Assembly (NCBI RefSeq): GCF_002080455.1
Contig: NZ_CP020555.1
Span: forward strand, 4,022,001-4,086,000
DNA from: Streptomyces sp. Sge12
GTDB lineage: Bacteria; Actinomycetota; Actinomycetes; Streptomycetales; Streptomycetaceae
Direction: 5' to 3'
Length of the DNA stretch: 64,000 nucleotides
Shown: in pieces, positions 15,657 to 23,401 of the stretch
Position numbering within the stretch: the first letter of the stretch is position 1
How the letters are laid out: each line of letters opens with the position of its first letter
Position numbers and translations under genes: made by a program
The notes under the pieces: generated by a model
The model's database searches: none
What the model saw: the letters and a program-made list of their open reading frames with translations, nothing else
Told to the model about the DNA's origin: nothing

Positions 15657-16523
15657 GTGCCGCTCACCGAGCCCATCACCCCTGCCGGCGTGCTCTACCG
15701 TTCCGAGAGCCCCACCCGGGTCGCCACGCGCCGCCGTCTGCTGATGTGCCGGCCCCGGCACTACGACGTCACGTACTCGATCAACCCGTGGATGAACCCG
15801 CAGCACGCCACGGACAACGCGCTCGCCGTCAGCCAGTGGGAGGGCCTGCGCGACCTGTACCTCGAACTCGGCCACGTGGTCGAGGAGATAGATCCGATCG
15901 AGGGCCTGCCCGACATGGTGTTCGCGGCCAACGGCGCCACCGTCGTCGACGGCAAGGTCTTCGGGGCCCGCTTCCGGCACGCGGAGCGCACCGCCGAGGG
16001 GCCCGCGTACCTGCGGTGGCTGGAAAGCCGCGGCTACACGGACACGCTGTGGCCCGAGTTCGTCAACGAGGGCGAGGGCGACATCCTCACCGTCGGCCGC
16101 CGCCTGCTGGCCGGTACCGGCTTCCGCACGGACCCGCGCTCCCACGCGGAGGCGCAGGAGTTCTTCGGCCTTCCGGTCACCTCGCTCACGCTGGTGAACC
16201 CGGAGTACTACCACCTGGACACCGCGCTCTCCGTACTGTCGGAGGACGAGGTCATGTACTACCCGGCGGCCTTCTCCCAGGGCAGCCAGGCCGTCCTGCG
16301 CGCCATGTTCCCCACGGCGATCCTGGCCAGTGCCGAGGACGCGGCCGTCTTCGGCCTCAACGCCTTCTCCGACGGCCGCCACGTGCTCCTGCCGGCCGCC
16401 GCCACCGGCCTCCACGCCAAGCTGCGCGCCCGCGGCTTCGAGCCGATCGGGGTCGAGCTCTCCGAGCTGCTCAAGGCCGGCGGCAGCGTGAAGTGCTGCA
16501 CGCTGGAACTGCGCGACCGCTGA
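15657..16523 (+). CDS. dimethylargininase/arginine-hydrolase family enzyme (copy 2)
   Basis: 288 residues; GTG at 15657 with AGAAGGAG 5 bases upstream. It aligns along its whole length with copy 1 (8553-9377) but has a 14-residue N-terminal extension. MCRPRHYDVTYSINPWMN, LPDMVFAANGA and NEGEGDI are present, with catalytic His186 (YYHLDTA) and Cys280 (GGSVKCCTLE, followed by a second cysteine). All catalytic positions are conserved, so both copies are probably active, perhaps on different guanidines such as free arginine and a pathway intermediate. It is monocistronic, divergent from the hydrazine operon and followed by a strong terminator. Confidence 0.85.
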   Translation: MPLTEPITPAGVLYRSESPTRVATRRRLLMCRPRHYDVTYSINPWMNPQHATDNALAVSQWEGLRDLYLELGHVVEEIDPIEGLPDMVFAANGATVVDGKVFGARFRHAERTAEGPAYLRWLESRGYTDTLWPEFVNEGEGDILTVGRRLLAGTGFRTDPRSHAEAQEFFGLPVTSLTLVNPEYYHLDTALSVLSEDEVMYYPAAFSQGSQAVLRAMFPTAILASAEDAAVFGLNAFSDGRHVLLPAAATGLHAKLRARGFEPIGVELSELLKAGGSVKCCTLELRDR

Positions 16524-16530
16524 GCACGAC

Positions 16531-16571
16531 AAGACCCTCCTGACCGCCGTCGCGCGGATCAGGAGGGTCTT
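16531..16571. terminator. bidirectional terminator between the two clusters
   Basis: AAGACCCTCCTGA (16531-16543) pairs perfectly with TCAGGAGGGTCTT (16559-16571) round a 15-base loop, ending in TT on both strands. It separates convergent transcripts and marks the border between the hydrazine locus and the aryl/A-T-TE locus. Confidence 0.8.
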
Positions 16572-16585
16572 CGGCGTCCCGGGAG

Positions 16586-18016
16586 TCAGGCGCGGACGGG
16601 CCAGCGCTCCAACTCCGCGCGCAGCCGCCCGGGGTCCGGTTCCTCGCAGGCCCAGGCGATGTGGCCGTCCGGGCGGATCAGCAAGGTGGTGCGCAGGGAC
16701 CCGGCGGGGGAGACGACATTCAGCCAGTCCGTCCCCGGTACCGGGTGCCCCGGGGCGACCAGGACGAAGCCCCCGCCGCGCAGCACCTCGTACAGCCGCC
16801 GGCCGTCGGCGAGCCGCAGGTCGGGCACCCGGCGGCCGGTGAGCGGGTGGCTGCCGAAGGGCGCCGGGTAGGAGATGCCGATGCCGGAGAGCAGTCGCTC
16901 CCCCAGCGCGGTGACCGAGCTCAGCCGGGAGACCCAGGGCATCGCCACGTCGCGCAGCCGGCGCACCCGGACGCTGCGCGGGGCGCTGAGCACTCCCCGG
17001 GTGATCGCTCCGGAGATCCGCAGGGCCTGCTTCCCGACGGGGTGGCGCTCCTGCTCGTAGGAGTCGAGGAAGGCCTCGCCGGCCCGGCCCTGCACCACCG
17101 CGGCCAGTTTCCAGCTCAGGTTGGCGGCGTCCTGCAGCCCGGTGTTCATGCCCATGCCCCCGGCCGGCGAGTGCACGTGCGCGGCATCGCCCGCGAGCAG
17201 GACGCGGCCCTCGCGGTAGCGCACGGCCTGGCGCTCGTCGCTGTGGAAGCGCGAGATCCACCGCGGGTCGTGCATGCCGTAGTCGGAGCCGAGCACCCGG
17301 CGCAGCAGCCCGGCCAGCTCCTGCGCCTCCACGGGCGCGTCGTCGGGCCGGTCGTCCCCGGCGACCCAGCCGATCGCCCGGTACCAGCCGTCGCCGAAGG
17401 GGACCAGGGAGGCGAAGCCGTGCTCGTTGGCGTTGGTGGTCACCGCGTCGGCGGGCACCTCGGTCAGCCGCACGTCCGCCAGCATCACGGACCGCACCAC
17501 CCACCGGCCGGGGAAGTCGATCCCGGTCAGGCGCCGCACCGCGCTGCGCACCCCGTCGCACCCGACGACGTAGCGGGCGGCGAAGCGGTCCCCGCCGGCC
17601 GTCTGCACGTCGACCCCGTCGGCCCGGCGGCGCAGCTCCACCACTTCGGCGCCGCGTACGATCCGCACCCCGGCGGCGAGGGCGCGCCGCTCCAGCAGCC
17701 CCTCCAGGTTGTACTGCGGGGTGATCAGCGCGAACGGGTAGCGGCTGCGCAGCCGTTCGAGGCGCAGCTCCAGCCGGCCGAATACCCCGATCACGGGGGC
17801 CGTGCGGCCGAGCGCCACCAGTTCGTCGCCGAGCCCGCGGGCGTCCAGCACCTCCAGGGTGCGGGCGTGCACGGCGAAGGCCCGGGTCATGTTGGCGTTG
17901 GCGTGTTCGCGCCGCTCCAGCAGGGTGACCCCCACGCCGGCGGCGGCCAGGTCCCCGGCCAGCAGCAGACCGGTGGGTCCCGCTCCCACGACCACCACGT
18001 CGACGGCCTCGGTCAT
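16586..18016 (-). CDS. FAD-dependent aromatic hydroxylase (class A monooxygenase) 1
   Basis: 476 residues. Three signature motifs are visible: the FAD Rossmann loop VVVVGAGPTGLLLAGDL near the start, the DG motif GCDGVRSAVRRLTG, and the GD motif VLLAGDAAHVHSPAGGMGMNTGLQDA. The C-terminal ~100 residues (RVPDLRLADGRRLYEVL onward) match the thioredoxin-like tail of PgaE/RdmE/MhpA-type enzymes but lack an obvious redox cysteine pair. Such enzymes use NAD(P)H and O2 to hydroxylate phenolic substrates. It is the last gene of the leftward ArsR/A-T-TE operon, 49 bp after the methyltransferase, so it probably tailors the aryl product. Confidence 0.85.
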   Translation of the reverse strand: MTEAVDVVVVGAGPTGLLLAGDLAAAGVGVTLLERREHANANMTRAFAVHARTLEVLDARGLGDELVALGRTAPVIGVFGRLELRLERLRSRYPFALITPQYNLEGLLERRALAAGVRIVRGAEVVELRRRADGVDVQTAGGDRFAARYVVGCDGVRSAVRRLTGIDFPGRWVVRSVMLADVRLTEVPADAVTTNANEHGFASLVPFGDGWYRAIGWVAGDDRPDDAPVEAQELAGLLRRVLGSDYGMHDPRWISRFHSDERQAVRYREGRVLLAGDAAHVHSPAGGMGMNTGLQDAANLSWKLAAVVQGRAGEAFLDSYEQERHPVGKQALRISGAITRGVLSAPRSVRVRRLRDVAMPWVSRLSSVTALGERLLSGIGISYPAPFGSHPLTGRRVPDLRLADGRRLYEVLRGGGFVLVAPGHPVPGTDWLNVVSPAGSLRTTLLIRPDGHIAWACEEPDPGRLRAELERWPVRA

Positions 18017-18065
18017 GCGCGTCCGCCCTTCTGTCGTTCCATCGGATCTCGTTCCTCGGGGCCGG

Positions 18066-19097
18066 CTAGCGGGCGGGCGTACTGGCTTCGATCATGTGCT
18101 GGTAGGAGTTGACCGACCGCACGTCGTGGACGACGAGGCCGGCCCGTTCGACGAGCCCGAGCAGCCCCTGCCGGGTGTGCTTGCGGCCGCCGACGGTCAG
18201 GAGCATCCGCAGGTCCATCCCGGTGCTGAAGCGCTGTCCCGGGCCGTCGTCGACGAAGTTCTCGACGATGATCACCCCGGCGCCGGCGCGGGCCGTCCTG
18301 ACCACATTGCCGAGGACGACGACGGCGTCCTCGTCGTTCATGCCGAGGATGTTCTTGAAGACGTACGCGTCGACGTCCGCGGGGATCTCCTCGCGGCAGT
18401 CACCGGCCACCAGCCGGACCCGCTCGGCGAGCGCCCCGCCCGCACGCAGCCGGGCGTCGGCGCCCGCGACCACGTCGGGCCGGTCGAACAGGATCCCCCG
18501 GACGCCGGGGTGGTGCTCCAGGAGCGAGGCGAGCAGGAAGCCCTGGCCGCCGCCGATGTCGGCGACGGTGCGCGCACCGGACAGCGGCAGGACGCCGGCG
18601 ATGGCCTGGGCGGACTGCCTGCTCGCCTGGGTCATTGCGCGGTCGAACACGGCGGCGGACTCCGGCCACACGGTGTGCACGTGCTCGAAGAACTCCCCGC
18701 CGTACAGGTCGGTGAACACGCCCTTCCCGGTGCGCACCGACTCGTCGAGGCGGCCCCACAGCTCCCAGGTCCACGGTTCGGTCATCCACAGCACGAGCTG
18801 GTCGAGGCTGTCCGGGGTGCCGGTGCGCAGCAGCCGCGAGACCTCCGTCTGCACGAAGCGGCCCTCGGGGTCCTCGGCGAAGACCTCGAAGCCGGTGAGC
18901 GAGCGCAGCAGCCTGCGCAGCGCGTCCGGGTCGGCGCCCACGGCCGCGGCGAGCTCGTCCGCCGTGGCCGGGGTGTCGCCGAGGGCGTCGGCGAGGCCCA
19001 GTTTCACGGCGGCGCGCAGCGAGGCCGCGCAACTGGCGCTGAGCGCGCGCTCCAGTACCCCGAGCACGTGCGGTTCGTCGGTCGTTCGTCGGTTCAC
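18066..19097 (-). CDS. SAM-dependent O-methyltransferase
   Basis: 343 residues from GTG 19097, preceded by GAGGA. The N-terminal ~90 residues form the helical dimerisation domain with winged helix typical of Methyltransf_2 enzymes (ASLRAAVKLGLADALGDTPATADEL). The SAM-binding loop is VADIGGGQGFLLASLL, and acidic NILGMNDEDAVVVL and IIVENFVDD segments follow. Its closest general type is the small-molecule O-methyltransferases of polyketide and phenolic pathways. It is 11 bp downstream of the epimerase gene and probably methylates a phenolic or enolic hydroxyl of the A-T-TE product. Confidence 0.85.
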   Translation of the reverse strand: MNRRTTDEPHVLGVLERALSASCAASLRAAVKLGLADALGDTPATADELAAAVGADPDALRRLLRSLTGFEVFAEDPEGRFVQTEVSRLLRTGTPDSLDQLVLWMTEPWTWELWGRLDESVRTGKGVFTDLYGGEFFEHVHTVWPESAAVFDRAMTQASRQSAQAIAGVLPLSGARTVADIGGGQGFLLASLLEHHPGVRGILFDRPDVVAGADARLRAGGALAERVRLVAGDCREEIPADVDAYVFKNILGMNDEDAVVVLGNVVRTARAGAGVIIVENFVDDGPGQRFSTGMDLRMLLTVGGRKHTRQGLLGLVERAGLVVHDVRSVNSYQHMIEASTPAR

Positions 19098-19108
19098 GGT
19101 GGAGTTCC

Positions 19109-20035
19109 TCAGTTCTCGGTGGTGGCGGTGACGCTGCCGGGGAAGTGCGCCTCGAGGGCCTGGCGGACCCCGTCGCGCCAGGTCCGCTCGCACCCGCCGG
19201 CGAGGGTCTTGCGGCGGGAACCGTCGAACGCGCTGACGGCGCGGGTGACGTCGCCGGGTACGAGTTCGGCCGGCACCCCGGTGAGCCCGCCGATGTGGGC
19301 CACGAGGTCCGCCACGCCGACGACCTCGTCGCCGCCCCAGTTCACGACGGTGGCGGGGGCCTTCGCCGCGGCCCACAGCCGCGGCACGTGCCGCGCGATG
19401 TCGTCGGTGTGGATCGGGGAGCAGTAGTGCTGTCCTTCGCGGGGCACCGCGATCGGCTCCCCGGCCAGCATCTGCCGGAAGAGGATGACCGGGAGCCCGC
19501 CGTGGCCGTGCGGACCGTAGGCGACGTTGAGCCGCGCGATGGTGGTGGGCAGGCCGAGCGTCACGGCGAACGCGCGCACCGCGCCCTCGGTGGCGAGCTT
19601 GCCGACCGGGTAGGTCGGCAGCCAGGCCGAGGCGGCCGCCAGCGGGTCGGCCTCGGTGTGCAGGTGGTCGAGCGCCTGGGGGGCGTACACGGCGCTGGTG
19701 GAGACGTGGAGGAAGGCCTCGGCGCCCCGGCAGTGGGTCATCAGGCGGCCGGTGGCGACGGAGTTGACCGCCACCACGTCCTCGAAGTCCCCGCCGCCGC
19801 GCTCGACCGCCGCGTGCAGTACGTGGGTGAAGTCCTCGGGAAGGCCGTCCAGCGGGTCCCGGGCCATGTCCCAGTGCCAGGTGCGCATCCCCCGTTCCCG
19901 CAGCCGTTCTGCCACCTGCGGGTCCGAGAACCGGCCGAGGCACCAGACCTCGTTGTGCTCCGCGAGCGTCTCGGCCACGGTGCGCGCCACGAGTCCCGTC
20001 GCGCCCGTGATCAGGATCTTCTTCCCGGTCAGCAT
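19109..20035 (-). CDS. NAD-dependent epimerase/dehydratase (extended SDR)
   Basis: 308 residues. Nucleotide-binding GATGLVARTVAETL is at the N-terminus, a catalytic Ser/Tyr/Lys set can be traced (HVSTSAVY, YPVGK), and LNVAYGPHGHGG matches the RxxNVYGP motif of sugar-nucleotide epimerases. The Shine-Dalgarno lies inside the end of the A-T-TE gene, which it overlaps by 7 bp. In an aryl pathway it may act as a ketoreductase or dehydratase on a CoA- or carrier-derived intermediate. No glycosyltransferase is nearby, so a sugar role is less likely. Confidence 0.8.
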   Translation of the reverse strand: MLTGKKILITGATGLVARTVAETLAEHNEVWCLGRFSDPQVAERLRERGMRTWHWDMARDPLDGLPEDFTHVLHAAVERGGGDFEDVVAVNSVATGRLMTHCRGAEAFLHVSTSAVYAPQALDHLHTEADPLAAASAWLPTYPVGKLATEGAVRAFAVTLGLPTTIARLNVAYGPHGHGGLPVILFRQMLAGEPIAVPREGQHYCSPIHTDDIARHVPRLWAAAKAPATVVNWGGDEVVGVADLVAHIGGLTGVPAELVPGDVTRAVSAFDGSRRKTLAGGCERTWRDGVRQALEAHFPGSVTATTEN

Positions 20036-22854
20036 TCCGGTCCTCCCAGCGCCCGGTCCAGTTCTGCGCGCAGGACCGCCTGGAAGGCGGCCACGTGCTT
20101 GGGCCCCATGAGGGTGTAGTGCTCTCCGGGCACGTCGAGGTAGCGGGGCTCCTCGCGGCTGAAGTCCTCCCAGCGCCTGAGTTCGTTGTCCAGCCAGTCC
20201 TGCTTGGTGCCGCGCAGGGGGACGGCGTAGAAGACGCTCATCCCGGCGACGCTGCCGCCGGGCCGGTAGGTCCGGCCGAGGCCGGTGAGGCCGTCGGCGA
20301 GGTCCGCCCAGGCGGTGAACCGCTCCAGGTCCAGGTCGAGCTCGGCGAGCCGGTCCCGGGGTGCGATCCGGATCAGATGGGCGAGCTGTTCCTGCTTGCC
20401 CAGCGGGCGCAGTTCGCCGGGCAGTGTCTTCGCCTGCCGTTCGGAGATCAGCTCCAGGAACATCGCCAGGTTGACGGCGGTCTCGACGAAGTCGAGTTCG
20501 TCCATGCGGTACTTGATGTGCGGGGGCAGGTTGAAGCTGCCGAGGAAGTCCACGCGCTCGCCCTCCGCCTCCAGCAGTTTGGCGACCTCGAAGGCCACCG
20601 CCGCGCCGAAGGAGTACCCGGCTATCGCGTAGGGGCCGTGCGGCTGCCGGGAGCGGATGGCGTCCGCGTAGGTGCGCGTCATCTCCTCGAAGCTCTCGAA
20701 CGGCTTCTCCCCCGGGTTGAACCCGCGGGCCCGCAGTGCGTAGAAGGGCCGCTCGTGGACGAAGTACTTGGCCAGGTTCACGAAGACGAGCACCTCGCCG
20801 ACCCCGGGGTGCACGCAGAACAGCGGCGTCCCGTCCCCGCTGGTCTGCAGCGCGACGACCGGGTCGTACGGGGCGGCCTGCGCGCTGCGCCCGGCCTCGA
20901 TCCGCGCGGCCAGCGCCCGGACGCTGGGCGCGGTGAGGAGCGCGAGGATCGGCAGGTCGGCGCCGGGGAAGTGCCGGGCGACCAGGCTCTTGAGGCGCAG
21001 GATGTCCAGTGACGTCCCGCCGAGGTCGAAGAAGCTCGCTGTGGCGCTGATCCGCTCCGGTGCCACCTCGAACAGCTCGGCGTACAGCGCGGTGAGGGTC
21101 TCCTCGACGGGGCCGACCGGGACTGCGTGACCGCCGAGCTGCCGGGTCACCGCCTCCTCGACGGCCGCCAGGTGTGCCGCGTAGTCGCCGGCCTCCAGCC
21201 TGCGGCGCATGAGCGCGCGCGGGATCTTGCCCAGGCTCGTCTTCGGGAAGGCGTCCGTGGGCAGCGGCAGCAGCAGGGCCGGACGGAACCCCCAGTGCAG
21301 GACGACGCTGTTCCTGATGGCGACGATCACGCGGTGGAGCGCCGCGTCGTCGCCGGCCACCTCGGGGGTGACGGCGAACGCGACGGCGAGCTGCTCGGTG
21401 TCGCTGCCGTGCGGTCGGGTCGGGAACGCGGCGACGAAGGACTTCTCCACGCCGTGGACGCCGTTGAGCACCGACTCGATGTCGTGGCTGTAGTAGTTGA
21501 CGCCGTTGACGATGATGCTGTCCTTGCTCCGCCCCACGAGGGTCAGCCGTCCCCCGGCGAGCCGGCCGAGGTCACCGGTGCGGAACCAGCCGTCCTGGGT
21601 GAAGGCGGCCTGGGTCGCCTCCTTGTTGTTCCAGTAGCCACTGGTGATCATCGGGCCCGTGAGCTGGACCTCGCCGATCTCGCCGTCCTCGCCGTCGGCC
21701 CAGGGCGTGGCGCCGTCCTCCGGCGCGATCCTGATCCGCAGGCCGTCGACCGGCCGTCCGACGGCCGCGAACTCGGCTCCCCGGTCGGCCTGCGGGAACT
21801 CCCGGTTGTAGATGCTCCCGGCGCAGGTCTCGGTCATCCCGAAGGCGGGCCACAGGGCTCCGCGGTGCAGCCCGTACGGGGCCAGCCGGTCGAGGAAGGC
21901 GACGCCGGTGGCCACGGGATTGGCCTCGCCGCCGGAGACGATGTGCCGCAGGCAGGACAGGTCCAGGCGCGGGGGCGTCGGCCGCTGGTCCAGGGCCTTG
22001 CCGATCAGCCCCAGCAGGAAGTTGGGCGTGAACGTCATCGTCACCCGGTGGGCGTCGATGAGTTCCAGGAAGTGCAGCGGGTCGGCGAGCACCGCCTCCG
22101 GCGAGGCCTGGAGCTGCACGGCCCCCACGGACAGCGGCAGGAGGTGGGCCTCCAGCAGCGCGGCCACGTGGTCGTAGGAGATCCAGTTGAGGGTCACGTC
22201 GTCCGCGGTCAGGGACTGCGCCGCGGCCTTCGCGGCCATCGAGGCCAGCAGGTTGCCGTGGGTGAGCCGGACGGCCTTGGCGGCGCCGGTGGAACCGGAG
22301 GTGAGCACGAGCAGCGCCACGTCGTCCGGTCCGCAGGCGCGCGTCACGACCGTGCCCGGGTCCGTCCCGGCCGCAGCCCCGACCAGGTCCTCGACCGTGG
22401 CGACCGAGGAAACCGTGACGGCGGGCAGTTCCTCGCGCGTGCGGCGGTCGGTGACCAGCAGCGGGCCGTCGAGCAGGGCGTCGACGTGGTTCAGCCGCTC
22501 CGCCCAGCGCTGCGGGTCGTTGCGGGTGGGGACGAGGGGACACACCGTGATCCCGCCGAGCAGGCAGGCCCAGAAGGCCGGCAGGAAGTCCTCGGGACGC
22601 TCCAGCATCAGCGCGACGACCCGGCCCGGCCGGGCTCCCGCCTCCCGCAGGGCGCCGAGGAGGCGCAGCGACTCGTCCAGCAGGCGGGGGTAGGTGGACA
22701 GGGTGTGGCCCGGCGGCCGCTCGCCCGCGCAGTAGCGCAGTCCGTTCTCCGGGAACCGCCTCGCGGCCCGTACGAGCAGTCCGCCCAGGTCGGGGGTCTC
22801 CTCGCGGTCGGACCCGGCGGCTGCGCCGGCAGATAACTCCTGTCGCGTCGTCAT
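20029..22854 (-). CDS. A-T-TE tridomain synthetase (polyporic acid/atromentin synthetase-like)
   Basis: 941 residues with three domains and no condensation domain. Adenylation spans about 20-590 (VLTSGSTGAAKAV, FGMTETCAGS, WFRTGDLGRL, invariant lysine in FPKTSLGKIPR). The thiolation domain has its phosphopantetheine serine at 615 (DLGGTSLDIL). The thioesterase covers about 690-941, with nucleophile Ser748 in GYSFGAA and His912 in PGEHYTLM. The segment NWISYDHVAALLEAHL is typical of A-T-TE enzymes that condense two aryl pyruvates into terphenylquinones or furanones (fungal atromentin synthetases, bacterial ralfuranone and echoside systems). That makes an aryl-alpha-keto acid the likeliest substrate, by inference. 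ATG 22854 follows GGAGACG. Flanking hydroxylases and a methyltransferase fit tailoring of such a scaffold. Confidence 0.8.
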   Translation of the reverse strand: MTTRQELSAGAAAGSDREETPDLGGLLVRAARRFPENGLRYCAGERPPGHTLSTYPRLLDESLRLLGALREAGARPGRVVALMLERPEDFLPAFWACLLGGITVCPLVPTRNDPQRWAERLNHVDALLDGPLLVTDRRTREELPAVTVSSVATVEDLVGAAAGTDPGTVVTRACGPDDVALLVLTSGSTGAAKAVRLTHGNLLASMAAKAAAQSLTADDVTLNWISYDHVAALLEAHLLPLSVGAVQLQASPEAVLADPLHFLELIDAHRVTMTFTPNFLLGLIGKALDQRPTPPRLDLSCLRHIVSGGEANPVATGVAFLDRLAPYGLHRGALWPAFGMTETCAGSIYNREFPQADRGAEFAAVGRPVDGLRIRIAPEDGATPWADGEDGEIGEVQLTGPMITSGYWNNKEATQAAFTQDGWFRTGDLGRLAGGRLTLVGRSKDSIIVNGVNYYSHDIESVLNGVHGVEKSFVAAFPTRPHGSDTEQLAVAFAVTPEVAGDDAALHRVIVAIRNSVVLHWGFRPALLLPLPTDAFPKTSLGKIPRALMRRRLEAGDYAAHLAAVEEAVTRQLGGHAVPVGPVEETLTALYAELFEVAPERISATASFFDLGGTSLDILRLKSLVARHFPGADLPILALLTAPSVRALAARIEAGRSAQAAPYDPVVALQTSGDGTPLFCVHPGVGEVLVFVNLAKYFVHERPFYALRARGFNPGEKPFESFEEMTRTYADAIRSRQPHGPYAIAGYSFGAAVAFEVAKLLEAEGERVDFLGSFNLPPHIKYRMDELDFVETAVNLAMFLELISERQAKTLPGELRPLGKQEQLAHLIRIAPRDRLAELDLDLERFTAWADLADGLTGLGRTYRPGGSVAGMSVFYAVPLRGTKQDWLDNELRRWEDFSREEPRYLDVPGEHYTLMGPKHVAAFQAVLRAELDRALGGPEC

Positions 22855-22971
22855 GTTTCGTCTCCTTCGGGTGGCCGGTCCGGGGCATGGCGGAGCAGCC
22901 GCTCGGCACGGGGCGGCGGCAGGGTGTGCGGGATCAGTTGTCCGGCGGGTGCGTGTGCGGGACCGGGTCGG

Positions 22972-23283
22972 TCAGAGGTTGGCGCTGATCAGGTCCAGCA
23001 GTCCGGGGAAGCGCTGGTCCAGGTCCGTGCGGCGCAGGGTGGCCGCCCGGCTGTTGCCCCGGTCCACCTGCTGGACCAGGCCCGCCTCGCGCAGGATCCG
23101 GAAGTGGTGGGTGATCGTCGACTTCGAGACCGGGAGGTTGAAGGACGCGCAGGTGCGCGCCGTGCCTTCCGGCTCCCTGAGCAGGGCGCCGACGACGGCG
23201 TAGCGCAGGGGGTCGGAGAGGGCGTTCAGTACGGTCAACAGGCTCATCTCCTCGCGGGAGGGGTGGCCATCCTCGTCGGGCAT
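22972..23283 (-). CDS. ArsR-family winged-helix repressor
   Basis: 103 residues: LLTVLNALSDPLRYAVVGALL, recognition region SKSTITHHFRILREAGLVQQVDRG, then a short C-terminus ending PGLLDLISANL. It has no CVCDLC-type metal-binding cysteines, and its single cysteine (TCASF) lies elsewhere, so it is probably a non-metal ArsR that responds to a small organic ligand. It is divergent from the MFS exporter at 23402 with a palindromic site between them, and lies 117 bp upstream of the A-T-TE gene on the same strand, so it may control both directions. Confidence 0.85.
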   Translation of the reverse strand: MPDEDGHPSREEMSLLTVLNALSDPLRYAVVGALLREPEGTARTCASFNLPVSKSTITHHFRILREAGLVQQVDRGNSRAATLRRTDLDQRFPGLLDLISANL

Positions 23284-23339
23284 CGCGCCCTCCTTCCTGA
23301 GGTACGGGTTGCATCATACCTCTCATCTGTGCCAGCTTA

Positions 23340-23361
23340 AGGTTCGATGTAAACCGAACCT
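23340..23361. promoter_or_regulatory. probable ArsR operator
   Basis: AGGTTCG (23340-23346) and CGAACCT (23355-23361) form a perfect 7-bp inverted repeat with an 8-base AT-rich spacer (ATGTAAAC). It lies 56 bp upstream of the divergent ArsR start and 40 bp upstream of the exporter start, the expected place for repression of both. Confidence 0.65.
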
Positions 23362-23401
23362 GGTCGCACGGCGGCCGGACCGAGCCTGGAGTAGTGCCCA
23401 C

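Noticed and set aside
19109..20035. Deoxysugar biosynthesis enzyme
   Set aside because: No glycosyltransferase or other sugar-nucleotide genes are nearby, so the epimerase alone does not indicate glycosylation.
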